A DNA stretch of 64,000 nt from Nymphalis io (lineage: Eukaryota; Arthropoda; Insecta; Lepidoptera; Nymphalidae): positions 11,098,001 through 11,162,000 of the forward strand of contig NC_065906.1 of assembly GCF_905147045.1 (NCBI RefSeq), in the 5' to 3' direction. Below are positions 45,110-55,861 of this stretch, in pieces; within the stretch, counting starts at the first letter, position 1, and each line of letters starts with the position of its first letter. The notes under the pieces are model-generated. The model saw nothing but the letters and a program-made list of their open reading frames with translations. It searched no databases and had not been told where the DNA came from. The position numbers and the translations under genes were made by a program.

Positions 45110-45265
45110 AGCACAAGGAACACGTAACATCTTAGTTCCCAAGGTTGGTGGTGCATTGGTGATGTAAGCGATGGTTAACATTTCTTACAATGTCAATGTC
45201 TATGAGAGTTTGTGACCACTTACCACCAGGTGGCCCATATGCTCGTCCGCCTATCATACTACCAT
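45110..45265 (+). repeat. SINE-A 3' half
   Basis: AGCACAAGGAACACGTAACA, TTAGTTCCCAAGGTTGGTGG, AAGCGATGGTTAACATTTCT and GGCCCATATGCTCGTCCGCC. Confidence 0.9.
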
Positions 45266-45409
45266 ACTACGTTAAAAAAAGTTAAGTTATTATAAAAGGT
45301 AAACGAAGTACGAATAATTCATCGTCTAGTTGTTTTAAAACCAAACGACAATATATAAACGACATTTTAACTTATAAAAAAGTAATAAGTAATGTTTAGA
45401 GCTACGGTA
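45266..45409. other. Short AT-rich spacer
   Basis: Nothing recognised. Confidence 0.5.
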
Positions 45410-45590
45410 TTATAACGCGGATTGGTTATGTGTGGAAGATTTTCGGCTGACACATGCAGGTTTCGTTACGCTGTTTTTCTGCAGAAATCGGATAAGTTAT
45501 AGATAATATCAAACACATGAAATCTCAGCGATGCTTGCCCGGAATTGATCCCGATATCTTTCCGTAAGTTTCACTTGCTCTAACACTCTA
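45410..45590 (-). repeat. Degenerate SINE-B 5' half
   Basis: CTGACACATGCAGGTTTCGT, ATCAAACACATGAAATCTCA and GCGATGCTTGCCCGGAATTG in family order. Confidence 0.75.
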
Positions 45591-45719
45591 CTAACATTAT
45601 ATTATAAACTAACAATCTACTAACATTATGTAAACATAGCAAACGATAGAAATCAGCCGTTCAACTCTAAATAATTAGTTTAAGCTACTTTTACTATTAA
45701 TCCACACAGATAAGCTTTT

Positions 45720-45848
45720 CTAAGGCTGCTACTGAGAATTTTCTAAAAGAAAAACCCAATAACTTTTTACTACCCGAGCCGGGAATTGAACTCCGGACCT
45801 CTGTGTCAGCGGCCTTATATCTAATCACTAGACCAACGAGGTATTCAT
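45720..45848 (-). repeat. SINE-C 5' part
   Basis: GCTGCTACTGAGAATTTTCT, AAAAACCCAATAACTTTTTA and the head TAATCACTAGACCAACGAGG, with both boxes. Confidence 0.9.
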
Positions 45849-45972
45849 TCCATCGTCACATAATGTCTTTTTGTTACAATTACGATCGTGTCTGCGGTGT
45901 GTTTAGAGTTTGTTCTTCCAGAATAGTTTTATCTGTTTGTGTGTGAGTACATGACACTACTGATCTATATAT
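45849..45972. other. Short spacer
   Basis: Nothing recognised. Confidence 0.5.
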
Positions 45973-46088
45973 GGGGTCTATCTGGTAGCCCATTTGCCCC
46001 TCCGTCTACCTATAACATAAAAAAAATCATAGTCGAATGGGCAAATATGCCATCTGATAGTAAGTGGTCACCAACGACATAGAATTTA
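45973..46088. repeat. Two SINE-A tail scraps in opposite orientation
   Basis: A + strand tail (GGTAGCCCATTTGCCCCTCC, TACCTATAACATAAAAAA) is followed by a - strand piece (TGGGCAAATATGCCATCTGA, AGTAAGTGGTCACCAACG), forming an imperfect foldback. Confidence 0.75.
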
Positions 46089-46299
46089 AGCTAAATGTGT
46101 TATACACACACTGATATACTAAGCCTCGTTGAAATAAAATAAAAATAGTTTCTTCATACATATAACAGCAATAATCGTTGGATAAAATATGCCCATGTCT
46201 GATCCTGTATAGACGTAAGTAACTTAGTGAACGAGCCACTTTTGATAACAAACGAACACTGTAACGTTACTTATTCAAGATTTGTTGTCTTCTATTTAT

Positions 46300-46525
46300 A
46301 AAGTAGAAAGGCGGACGTGCAAATGTTTCACCTGATGGTAAATGGTTATCATCGCCCATAGACAGTGGTGTGTAAAAAATATTATTTCTTACATAGTCAA
46401 GGTGACATCAACCTTGGGAACTATGATGTAATGTCCAATTATACCCACAATACTACTGAATTTTGCTGTTTGGCGGTTGAATATGTAAACGTGGTACCTA
46501 CCCAAAAGGGCTTGCACAAAACCAA
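46300..46525 (-). repeat. SINE-A copy, diverged
   Basis: AAAGGCGGACGTGCAAATGT, CAACCTTGGGAACTATGATG, GCTGTTTGGCGGTTGAATAT and AGGGCTTGCACAAAACC, with a deletion of the GGCTCACTCACCC block. Confidence 0.87.
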
Positions 46526-47246
46526 TTACCTAAATAGCACCTTTTTTAGAACTCATAATATCAAGTTAGTTTTATATACTTCGTCTATTTAATAGCAGAA
46601 AGATGAGCAGCTGCGCTACGTGATTGTAGTTATTTTCGGTTGAATTTGCATCGAATGGTAATCCTTTAATGCTGAAAATCGAAGCCGAGTATCATGCTAA
46701 ATGGAACATAATAACCTGTATTGCAAGGTTTTTCTTTAATTTGTTTGGACTAGTATACTTTGTGATTCCGTTCTTTTCTGAACTTCCAGAAGTTCGCTGG
46801 TAGATGAATAAGGTAATAAGGTTTTTTTTTTGCAAAAAAAAACCCGACTTTTGAATCATTACTAATTTTATTATAAAAAAGGTTGATATGTTCAAACCGT
46901 ATGTGCTTTTTATATGAATCGTATATTAGCGCCCTTGGGTATAAGACAGACTCGTATACCTTGTACCCGTACTCTTACTACCTTGTTTATACGTGGTACG
47001 TACACAATATACTTTTTTGCATTATATTATTAAAATAATAAAAATATTTATATATTATTTTATTTGTCACTATTTGTCTTTATATATTTTACCCCATACA
47101 TATTTATTGATTTTCTTTAATCATAATTTCGTCGAATAAGGTTCATGGTTTCATCTGCCGCGTGTGTCGGACACATTTTTAAGTAAAGATATTTTTATAA
47201 ATGCTTTCTGTTTTGTTTTATACCACAACGTGACAAGTGATTTAAT
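46526..47246. other. Intergenic stretch, nothing recognised
   Basis: AT-rich. GGTACGTACACAATATAC and similar words give no family. Confidence 0.5.
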
Positions 47247-47542
47247 TTTTTTTTTTTTATAGAATAGGAAGGTGGACGAGCATATGGGCCACCTGATGGT
47301 AAGTGGTCACCAAACGCCCTTAGACATTGGCATCGTAAGAAATGTCAACCATCGCTTATAGCCAATGCGCCACCAACCTTGGGAACTAAGATTTTATGTC
47401 CCTTGTGCCTGTAATTACACTGGCTCACTCACCCTTTAAACCGGAACACAACAATGTCAAGTATTGCTGTTTTGCGGTAGAATATCTGATGAGTGGGTGG
47501 TACCTACCCAGACGAGCTTGCACAAAGCCGTACAACCAGTAA
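47247..47542 (-). repeat. SINE-A copy, full length and young-looking
   Basis: Nearly identical to 44625-44925, including CACCAAACGCCCTTAGACAT and ATCGCTTATAGCCAATGC. Observed differences include TGGCATCG for TGGCATTG, CCAACC for CCATCC, CCTTTAAACC for CCTTCAAACC, and CCGTACAACC for CCCTACCACC near the head. Confidence 0.95.
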
Positions 47543-47747
47543 ATTTAATGCTTTAAATTACCATTTGTTATTGATTCGACACCATCATATACATTATCAC
47601 ATGCCCTATGGATCAGATGACCTTGAACTATTATAGCTGCATATCAATAGCATTAATATTAATAATAGACTAATTTTATGCATTTGCAAAGAATTAAAGA
47701 AAATTATTTTAAAGACATGACACTAATATAACCTTCCTGGTGTTGGT

Positions 47748-48034
47748 CGAGATGGCCTAGCGTGAATCTTAACCGATGATCGTGAATTCAAACCCGAGCA
47801 AGCACCACTGAATTTTCATGTGCTTATAATTCATCTCGTTCTTGACGGTGAAGGAAAACATCGTGAGGAAACCTGCATGTGTCTAATTTTATTGAAATTC
47901 TTCCACATGTGTATTCTACCAACCCGCATTGGAGCAGCGTGGTGGAATGAGCTCCAAACCTTCTCCTCAAAAGGGAGAGGAGGCCTTAGCCCAGCTGTGG
48001 GAAATTAACAGGCTGTTACTGTACTGTACTGATG
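47748..48034 (+). repeat. SINE-B copy, full length with (TGTAC) tail
   Basis: The head GGTCGAGATGGCCTAGCG (A box shortened) and B box ATTCAAACCCGAG are followed by CTTGACGGTGAAGGAAAACA, CGTGAGGAAACCTGCATGTG and GCCCAGCTGTGGGAAATTAA. It ends CAGGCTGTTACTGTACTGTA, so pentamers follow the body. Confidence 0.94.
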
Positions 48035-48071
48035 ATGGAGATAAGTGAATCAATTTATTAGAAATATAAAG

Positions 48072-48184
48072 CTTCACGACGTTTAGAATTATAGTATATT
48101 AATTGCAGCTTGATTCGATCAGTTCCCAATTATTATTAATTATTAAGCTGCAATTAATATACTATAATTCTAAACGTCATGAAG
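48072..48184. repeat. Long inverted repeat, 40-bp arms
   Basis: The arm 48072-48111 (CTTCACGACGTTTAGAATTA...) pairs with 48145-48184 at 39 of 40 positions, and the inner 34 bp are perfect. The loop is 33 bp. There is no coding or SINE content. Confidence 0.95.
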
Positions 48185-48767
48185 ATTGTCTTAAATCTAA
48201 CATACTACGGCGACCAGTCTCAAATATCCATATGTGCAGGATATTATAATACAAGAGTCTATCACAGTGAGTATCCCTGTTCACGAAACTAAGGTATTGA
48301 GACAACATGGATTGCATTCGAGTGCAAAATGAAATTACACGATATTACATGACATAACATTATAACATTTTATTATCAATCTCTAACACATAACATTGTA
48401 TATCCAAACGTTTTGAGCACATTTGTTAACAGAACTAAAATAAACAAACACAAAAGCACTTGAATGCTATCGTTTAATTTTATTTCGAATGAATCGTCTT
48501 TATTCCAGAGCCATCGATTTCGATATTCAATATCGCAAAAAGCCTTCTCAATGAAATGTTCTCTTTAAATTCATTTCGAATATTGCAAATGCTAAACATT
48601 TCTGACTGAGCTTACTTATATCTGAGTGATATAAATGATTTGATAAAAATGCAATAATTTATTGCAAATTGTTTTATCACGTATGGCAATAATGTCAAGA
48701 ATTATATTAATATAGGTATAGTAACTTAATCTTAAGTCAATAGTCAAGCAATGTCAGGCACACTTTT
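48185..48767. other. Intergenic stretch, nothing recognised
   Basis: AT-rich only. Confidence 0.5.
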
Positions 48768-48910
48768 CCGCTGGTAAGTGCACCGCCCATACTATTGGTT
48801 CTTTAAGATGTAATTAAATCATCCCAACCTTCAGAACTAAGACGTTATGTTATATCCCTTGTGTCTGTAGTGACGATCTCAAGCGGGCTTATACAAAGCC
48901 CTACAGCCAA
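48768..48910 (-). repeat. SINE-A copy, degenerate
   Basis: CTGGTAAGTGCACCGCCCAT, AACTAAGACGTTATGTTATA and GCGGGCTTATACAAAGCCCT, with the middle deleted. Confidence 0.78.
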
Positions 48911-49424
48911 ATATTACCAAATCTATCCTTTTCAGAATGTATAATTTATATAACAATAAAACAGATGGGCGTATGGACTTTCATAGGAATTAATCGCGTC
49001 GTAATAATATGTGTATAAATATTTAATACAAGAAAAACTATTTTAATACTCCTTACACACTTAAGCTATAAAGAGTAACTAAAAGTCTTTTGTAGAACAA
49101 GAATTTTATGTAGCGGTTTTTTTTATATATAAAAGTGCATACACAGTCCATAAATTACTTTAGGTTTAATTAAAATTCTAGAAAACAGCACATACTATTA
49201 GCAAAGAAAAACTATACATTTTGCTACGACTTTAATTTGGACCAGCTTCAACTATTTAATTATACGCAAAAGATACAAATTACTTTAATTTAAGCAAACA
49301 ATTCGGATAACAACTTATAACAGAAATATATCTCCACTTTATACTCATACAGCTATTAAAGTATCATTCGAACAAAACTAGGAAATGTTTAACCACAGCT
49401 TTGAATATATTAGAAATGGCATCG
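48911..49424. other. Intergenic stretch, nothing recognised
   Basis: AT-rich only. Confidence 0.5.
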
Positions 49425-49590
49425 TCATGTATGACCTCTTGACCGATTGCGCCTTCGCCAATCGCATGGGAGATTAGCCAACTGCGCGAGACATATTATA
49501 GTGCACAAGTGTGTGCGCAAACACAAGTGCACACTCTTTTCCCTTATTTTCATAATCTGATGGGACGGCAATCCGACACGATCTTCTTCT
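49425..49590 (-). repeat. SINE-C 3' half
   Basis: TGACCGATTGCGCCTTCGCC, AGCCAACTGCGCGAGACATA, CACAAGTGTGTGCGCAAACA and GGGACGGCAATCCGACACGA. Confidence 0.9.
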
Positions 49591-49899
49591 CTCTATCTTC
49601 GTTGTTTAATTTCATTATATTATAGGGTTGATTGCTTATTTTTATATATCGATTGATTTAACTTGTATCACATTAAGCTTCTCTTAGTATGAACAATAAC
49701 ATATTTAAATGGATAGGATGAAGCCAATGTTTAATACGCGTTTATTGTTCTGTATGATGTCCTGATAATGCCCGCTCCCGATATTCAAAAAACGTTTCGT
49801 TTTCTTTATAGTTAAATTGTTAATGTTATTCAGAAGATACCATTGACTTCCTACTTTTAGGTCGAAAGCTACAAATAACGAATTGTAATAAATAGAAGT
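49591..49899. other. Intergenic stretch, nothing recognised
   Basis: AT-rich only. Confidence 0.5.
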
Positions 49900-50110
49900 A
49901 CCTCGAGAACGGACCCCGAGAACTCCTTAAGATTTAGAGGCCTGCAGAGGCGGGTCAACCGTCGGGGTGTCACGGTAGTATGCGCAAGCGATCCCGTGAC
50001 GCCCCTCGAAAAGGCGTTGTGGATAGCGCCGGTGAGTCTCACATACCCCCCCAATTCAAGTGGGGGAAACGCGTAAACGCGTTTTGCCAGGGAAAAAAAA
50101 TTGGCTAGAA
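49900..50110 (+). mobile_element. R1-like LINE 3' UTR with poly(A)
   Basis: GACCCCGAGAACTCCTTAAG, GTCGGGGTGTCACGGTAGTA, GCGATCCCGTGACGCCCCTC, AATTCAAGTGGGGGAAACGC and GTTTTGCCAGGG plus a run of A match, from memory, the 3' UTR of lepidopteran R1-like LINEs. The CCGAGAAC...GATTT(A/G)GAGGCC motif also occurs at 19556-19586. Only the terminal ~200 bp remain, as expected for a 5'-truncated insertion. Confidence 0.7.
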
Positions 50111-51257
50111 CAAACTTGTGTTTGAATAAAAAAAATTTGAACGTCAATTAAACTTTTTTATGTCTGGAAACAAATCAAACAAACCGAGCTTAAATTTTTT
50201 TTTTTTTTTGTATATTTTTATTTCCCAGACGCTTGTATTGCCCGCTGTTGTAATAAATAATACAAAATATAATATAAGACATCAATCACTTCCAAGCGAT
50301 TTCATATTCTAAGTAAAATACATTCGAACTGAACAAATAAAACTTGCATTATGGTAATAATATGTAAGTTTGTTTATTTAATGATTGTTTTATTTTTATT
50401 TATTTTTTGTTGCATTTATTTTTCGAATGTTGAGATTATAAGCATATTCACGAAATTACGTCTGTTTTTTTAATATAATTGTATAATAAATGCTTTTATT
50501 TCTATTGCGTGATCATTTGAAATATGATTTTAAGCTTCAATGGTTTGTCATTATGATAAGAAGATCCCCAATCCCCATTATCTTATCCACTTATTCTTTA
50601 CAAAATTAATCATGATTTTCAGGGGATTACATGAAATGATCCATCAATACATATCAAGTAGCAACCTTTAAAACCAAATGTAATTCCACTGGTACAAGAC
50701 TCCTCAAGATAAGTTCTCGCATCGAGCACACACATCTTACACATACACTTACACACACAAAATCTCAATAATGATCGGATTAAACACGCAATTATAATTA
50801 AAAACAACGAATGCTTCCTTAAAACATATCAAATAAAATATATTATGTTCAAGAAAAATCTTATAAGCACTTTAGAATCGTGAAGCTGACGCCAAATACA
50901 ATGTAAATATTATTATGTACAGTACAAATATTTTTTAAAACAAGTTTGTTTCGTAGATTTGCAAATGTGCAAAATAGTGTACTTTTTCAAGCCAGCCAAA
51001 AGGAGACAAAGCGACTTAAAATAGCTTCCAAAACTGAACAAATAAGACGATGGACAGACAGACGGATAAACAGACTTTGTGATGCAAATCCACGACACTT
51101 CAGCGCTGAATAGGATTCTACAGCGCCTTTGGAATTTTTAACAGCTTGAATAACACTTGTGTTTAATGTTAGTTGCCTTTTAGTATTTAAAACGCTTTAA
51201 GCTACCTCGTGTATAATAGAATTTATTTATTCGTGAAATCATACATGGGAAATATAT
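50111..51257. other. 1.1 kb AT-rich intergenic, nothing recognised
   Basis: Contains T and TA runs and (CA)-like CACACACATCTTACACATAC near 50727. No gene evidence. Confidence 0.5.
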
Positions 51258-51345
51258 TGCTGGACTATGGCCTCTCTTTTTGAGGAGAAGACTTGGAGAT
51301 TATTCCACCACACTGCTTCAACGCGGGTGGGATTCACATGTGACT
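51258..51345 (-). repeat. SINE-B internal fragment
   Basis: TTTTTGAGGAGAAGACTTGG, TTATTCCACCACACTGCTTC and ATTCACATGTGAC. Confidence 0.83.
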
Positions 51346-51590
51346 GTTCACCCACAAAAATCATATTCCTTTATATAAGACCTTTATATATACTGAATTA
51401 ATTTAGGTTTTAAACAAAATATTGTTTGTTTAAACGAAAAATATATACGATATATACGAATATGCGTTTTAATAGTTCTGTTCTTAAAATGATATAATAT
51501 AACACCTGGGCGAATAAACTTCGATCATCCCTAATAATTAATTATATATTTAAAAAAATGCGCGGTAGCGGGGCCCCCGTCAGGAACGAA

Positions 51591-51627
51591 GTTCTTAGTG
51601 ATATTTTTACGTAATATCGCTAAGAAC
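51591..51627. repeat. Hairpin in the LINE 3' UTR
   Basis: GTTCTTAGTGATATT and AATATCGCTAAGAAC form 15-bp arms with one G-T pair across a 7-base loop. A stem-loop near the 3' end could be the RT recognition structure; this is inference. Confidence 0.75.
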
Positions 51628-51666
51628 TACAAAAATGTACATTTTTATTGTTTTTTTAATGTATAT

Positions 51667-52303
51667 TTAAGTTAATTTAAGATTGTTACAAATATTATCT
51701 TTAAATTTAATCAAAGATAAATGAAATATATCAATGTTCCCAAAATGCTTATTATATTCGCGACAAGCTCTGATTAGAAAACAGTTAGCATTATGTGATG
51801 AATGACAAATGGGAGTATAAAAACATAACGGTTGACGAGCGTTGGATCGTGGGCAGTTCAGAGACAACTTGCTAAGTAGAAAAGGGGAGTCAACAATATT
51901 ATTAATAATTTTATATAAGAGAACTTGGTCTCTCATAGATCGGCGTTTTGAAAGAGCTAATAAAGGTACATGGGTAGAATCGCTAGATTTAAAAGACAAA
52001 TATTTTAAAAATTTGTATTGGATCTTCTCGATTTCATTTATATGAATATTGTACTGAGGATTCCATACCGTAGATGCATAATCGAGTATAGAACGGACGT
52101 ACGCGTTATAAAGCAGGTTAATAGTAGAAGTATTTTTAAATTCAGATCCTGTTCTCATGATGAATCCTAGCATGCGATAGGCTTTTGTTGAAATACTTCT
52201 AATATGAGAACCAAAAGAGAGCTTGCTATCCAGTGTCACGCCTAAGTCTCTCATCTCGTTCATCCTTGATATGTCGTTATTATTGACAGTATATTTATTT
52301 ATA
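51667..52303 (-). CDS. LINE ORF2 C-terminal segment
   Basis: Continues ORF2 after the thumb boundary: DLGVTLDSKLSFGSHI, then LLYNAYVRSILDYASTVWNP and an Arg/Lys-rich region with a weakly conserved tail. This is the usual C-terminal domain of CR1/Jockey ORF2s. It is offset by one frame from the RT segment, and IN-YTVNNNDISRM-type codons upstream of the first Met (52263) show that the reading frame enters from before that Met. The stop is at 51667-51669. Confidence 0.85.
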
Positions 52304-53625
52304 AAGCAAAGTTTTACGCTTACGAGAAAAAGAAATTATAGCACATTTGTTTATGTTAAGATGAAGAGAATTTAATTTGCAGTATGTCTCTAACCTATTT
52401 AAGTCATATTGTAGAGCATGACAATCATCTAAAGATTTAATAGATTTGAAAATTTTCATGTCATCAGCATATAAAAGAAAATCTGAAGACACAAAAACAT
52501 TATTTATGTCATTTATGAATATATTGAAAAGTAAAGGACCGAGGTGAGAGCCCTGAGGAACACCTGAACTTATCGGTATAAAAGATGACAGATAACCTTT
52601 AATAGAGACAGCCTGAGAACGGTTGCGAAGGTATGAATCCAACCATCTGAGCAGGTCGCCATGTATACCGAAACTTTCAAGTTTGTAAATAAGTATATTA
52701 TGAGACACTTTATCAAAGGCTTTGCAGTAATCGGTATACACGACATCCACCTGATGTCCTTGATCCATGGAATTAGAAACCTGATGCAAAAATTCACATA
52801 AGTTTGTCTCCGTCGACCTTTTATTTATGAAACCATGTTGCTCATTTATTAAGTGAGGACGTATAATAGGGAATATTGTGTCGTAAATTATTTTTTCAAA
52901 CAACTTCGCAATGCAGCAAAGTTTGGATATGGGCCTATAATTTTTTATATCATGTTTGCTACCGGATTTTAAAATAGGTACAATGTAAGATTTTTTCCAT
53001 AAAGTTGGTAAACATCCGGTGTGGAGAGACATGTTAAATAATAAAAATATTGGTAACGCTAATGCATTGCGAAATTGTTTAAGAAAACAGGGAGGTAAAG
53101 CATCGGGGCCGGTACCTTTGCGTGTATCGACGTTTCTAAGATAATTCTTGACAATTGGAATTGAGAGTTCAATAGAGTGTAGATCCACGAAAGATCGACT
53201 CTTCGGTGACAATGAAACTGAACCTCCTTCCGGTTCAAACACAGATTGAAAATAACTATTGAACATGTTGCTAATCTCCTCGCCATCAGATGACGCTGTC
53301 TCCCCAAGAGCCATAACGTTTGGTAAATCGTTAGGACCTTCCTTCTTTGATTTTAAGAAAGACCAGAAATATTTGCTGTTACGCTTAATTTCGCATTCTG
53401 CGCGATCAATGTAAGCATTATAACAGTCGATTTCAATTATTCTCTGTCTATCCCTCAGAAGCAAAAATGTGTCATAATCCTTAAGTCTACAGTAAGTTTT
53501 CCATTTTCTATGATATTTTAATTTTTCATTAATTATTTTTATTAAAGGTTTAGTGTACCAAACAGGATATTTATGTGAGACCTTGACTATTCTGGATGTT
53601 ATATGTTGATCGATTGAACGATATT
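52295..53625 (-). CDS. LINE ORF2 reverse transcriptase segment
   Basis: Reverse transcriptase that would copy LINE (and perhaps SINE) RNA at the nicked target. The numbering uses the first Met at 53464, but the frame is open to about 53625 (codons for SRIVKVSHKYPVWY lie upstream). Motifs: NYRPISKLCCIAKLFEK (175-191), EQHGF (208-212), motif A VVYTDYCKAFDKVSH (Asp 245), motif B SGVPQGSHLGPLLFNIF (300-316) and motif C LLYADDMKIF with the catalytic YADD at 332-335. All are intact. The segment is closed by a frameshift-created stop at 52295, next to which the downstream frame continues. Confidence 0.93.
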
Positions 53626-54501
53626 ATAAAAAGTAGCCGTAGCAGATTCAATATCAAGATTTGAAAAACGAAATTCCCAATCAATTTCATTAAGAGACTT
53701 GTTAATTGCCTCATCATTGGCTTTATGAAAAAGACGGATTGAATGGGGAGAGTGACGCATTAATTCGGCATGTACTTGCAATGAAGATATTTCTAGAGCC
53801 GGGTGGTATTTGTCTTCATCGAGTAGGGGAAACGGACATTTAGAGACATTACAGTTTCGATTACAAAAAACTAAGTCTAATAAACGATCAGTACAGTTCC
53901 AAATAACATTATACTGCTTTAGATTGGAAAAAGACAGAAAATTGTGTAATATAGTTACTAATGAGTCTCCGAGAGAGTCGGACAACTCCATATAATCTTC
54001 GACCTGTATCCATTGCCCATTGCTTACATTAAAATCGCCCAGGATTAAATAAATATCGTTAGGTTTATCAAAAAGTAATTTAGAGATTAAATCAAAAAAG
54101 TAATTTTCGGACTCTACTTGCTCCGGGCAGTGAGGAAAGTAACAACAGTAAATGTTTAGCAAGCGTGATTGTTTAAGACGAATAGTGACAACTATGGCTT
54201 CAGCTGCAAATTGATCAAAAATTACCCTTTCAAAACTGTGTATTTCAAACTCACGACGTAATGCAACCGGCACTCCGCCGCCCATTTTATCACCACGACC
54301 CTGATAGTTGCGGTCGCATCGATATACAATATAACGATAGTCAAAAAGTTCAGAACTAAGCACCGAATCCAATAGCCAGGTTTCGCTTAAATAGATAATG
54401 TCAAAATCGTTAAGAAGCAAACTTTTATAGAATAAGTTAGTTTTGGTGCGCAACCCACGAACATTTTGATAATAAATTTTTAAATTATTATGATCCAACA
54501 C
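53599..54501 (-). CDS. LINE ORF2 endonuclease segment
   Basis: Apurinic-type endonuclease, N-terminal part of ORF2. Motifs: YYQNVRGL (10-17), YLSETWL with the catalytic Glu 40, GGGVPVAL (74-81), LILGDFN (152-158) and DEDKYHPAL (228-236), the position of the usual SDH motif with His 233 kept but a changed Asp setting, as in some CR1-like families. A 1-bp frameshift at about 53600-53625 ends this frame (stop at 53599) and hands over to the RT frame. Confidence 0.88.
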   Translation of the reverse strand: MLDHNNLKIYYQNVRGLRTKTNLFYKSLLLNDFDIIYLSETWLLDSVLSSELFDYRYIVYRCDRNYQGRGDKMGGGVPVALRREFEIHSFERVIFDQFAAEAIVVTIRLKQSRLLNIYCCYFPHCPEQVESENYFFDLISKLLFDKPNDIYLILGDFNVSNGQWIQVEDYMELSDSLGDSLVTILHNFLSFSNLKQYNVIWNCTDRLLDLVFCNRNCNVSKCPFPLLDEDKYHPALEISSLQVHAELMRHSPHSIRLFHKANDEAINKSLNEIDWEFRFSNLDIESATATFYNIVQSINI

Positions 54502-54745
54502 GGTGACCGAGGATTATAAGCATAATTAATATTCACAAATTTAAAAATAATAAAAATGTTCATACACTTGTCAAGCAAATAAGGTTTGGTAATCATTAGT
54601 TTGTTATAAAGTCGCAGTAATAAAGCATTTAGGGAAATTGTATTTAAATAAAGTAAATTAATTAAGATTGAACATAGAAAAAAGAAACAGCTATTTATGT
54701 ACACAATAAGTAAAACGAAAGATGACAATTGAAACATAATAACGC

Positions 54746-55861
54746 CTATTTGATTTTTTTTAAATCATTGACATTCGCAATATGAATAACAGGGCTGGTG
54801 TCACCTTTTCTAACCATAATTGAGCAATTTTTGACCCAAACATATTTATATTTTTGCTCTTTAGATAAAGTTTTAGCACGTTGTAGGAGCATTTTATTAA
54901 ATTTAGTTAAATGGTCATTAAAATAAATACGAGAGTCATTTTTTGCAAAGCCCAGATCACTACACATTAACTTCAACTTTTTCAAGCAAGCCAAAAAATC
55001 GTCTTTTCTATAGCGCGCTTGCAAACGGATAACAATGGGTTTGGGTTTATTGACTTGGCTATTAGATGCGACACGTGTTACAAAATCAATATCCGAGGGC
55101 TTCAAGTCGAAACCAGCCTTAACAGCAATTTCCTCTGTGAGGCGGAGAAGGTTCTCGCCCTTCTTTTCTGGAATACCACAGATTTCGATGTTACAGCGTC
55201 TCGCCCACTGATCCTTTGTATTTATATCCATTTCTATTTTTTCGGATATAGACTTTAAGTGTTCAACGCTGGTAACTAAAGCATCAAAAGCCTTAAACTT
55301 TGTCTCCATTTGAAATATTTTATCATTAATTTTATTGTATTCGTCGTTGATAAAACCCATAGCTATTTTGATATCCTGTATTTCTTGTCTCAGTGAGGTA
55401 ATTTCATTAGAGATGCTGCTCAAATCCAGTTTCATTGCACTAAATTCCGATTTAATAATATTCTGTATATCCAGAGATAGAGACTGCCCGATCTGGTCTT
55501 GTTTCGGCCGAACACGCAGGGTTATATTGTCGTCGGCCGAATCCTCCTTACTATCGCTGACGTCGCGAGCATTGCCACGAACAGGTGTATTATCTTTATT
55601 ACGATAGTTCGGAACGCGGCATTTTTGTGAGCAATCGGGGCAAATCCACGATGATTTAAGATCGGATGACAATTTTTTGTTCTCTTTTTGAGGAAAAATA
55701 CAGCGATAGTGAAAAGAAATCTGACAGAGCTTACAGTTCAGTATGCTGGCTTGATCTGCTTTAGTAGATGTGCAACACCCAAATTTATTCATAGTTAATG
55801 CTTTCTTTATAGGCGAAAGATAAAAGTAATATGAAATAAAATCTTCTTTATAATATATCAA
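54746..55861 (-). CDS. LINE ORF1 protein with PHD-like finger
   Basis: RNA-binding chaperone protein of a CR1-type LINE, 371 aa if started at 55861. A second Met at 55792 (residue 24) directly precedes the finger and may be the true start. Residues 29-81 carry a C-C...C-x2-C-x4-H-x2-C...C-x2-C pattern (Cys 43, 46, His 51, Cys 54, 74, 77), a PHD-like zinc finger. Residues ~130-215 are heptad-like and likely coiled coil. Residues ~215-371 (WARRCNIEICGIPEKKGENL, IVIRLQARYRKDDFLACLKK, YFNDHLTKFNKMLLQRAK) match the RRM/C-terminal core of L1-type ORF1 proteins. It is intact. Confidence 0.9.
   Translation of the reverse strand: MIYYKEDFISYYFYLSPIKKALTMNKFGCCTSTKADQASILNCKLCQISFHYRCIFPQKENKKLSSDLKSSWICPDCSQKCRVPNYRNKDNTPVRGNARDVSDSKEDSADDNITLRVRPKQDQIGQSLSLDIQNIIKSEFSAMKLDLSSISNEITSLRQEIQDIKIAMGFINDEYNKINDKIFQMETKFKAFDALVTSVEHLKSISEKIEMDINTKDQWARRCNIEICGIPEKKGENLLRLTEEIAVKAGFDLKPSDIDFVTRVASNSQVNKPKPIVIRLQARYRKDDFLACLKKLKLMCSDLGFAKNDSRIYFNDHLTKFNKMLLQRAKTLSKEQKYKYVWVKNCSIMVRKGDTSPVIHIANVNDLKKIK

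Noticed and set aside
55019..55607. + strand frames opposite LINE ORF1
   Set aside because: Antisense to an intact, domain-bearing ORF1; no features of their own.
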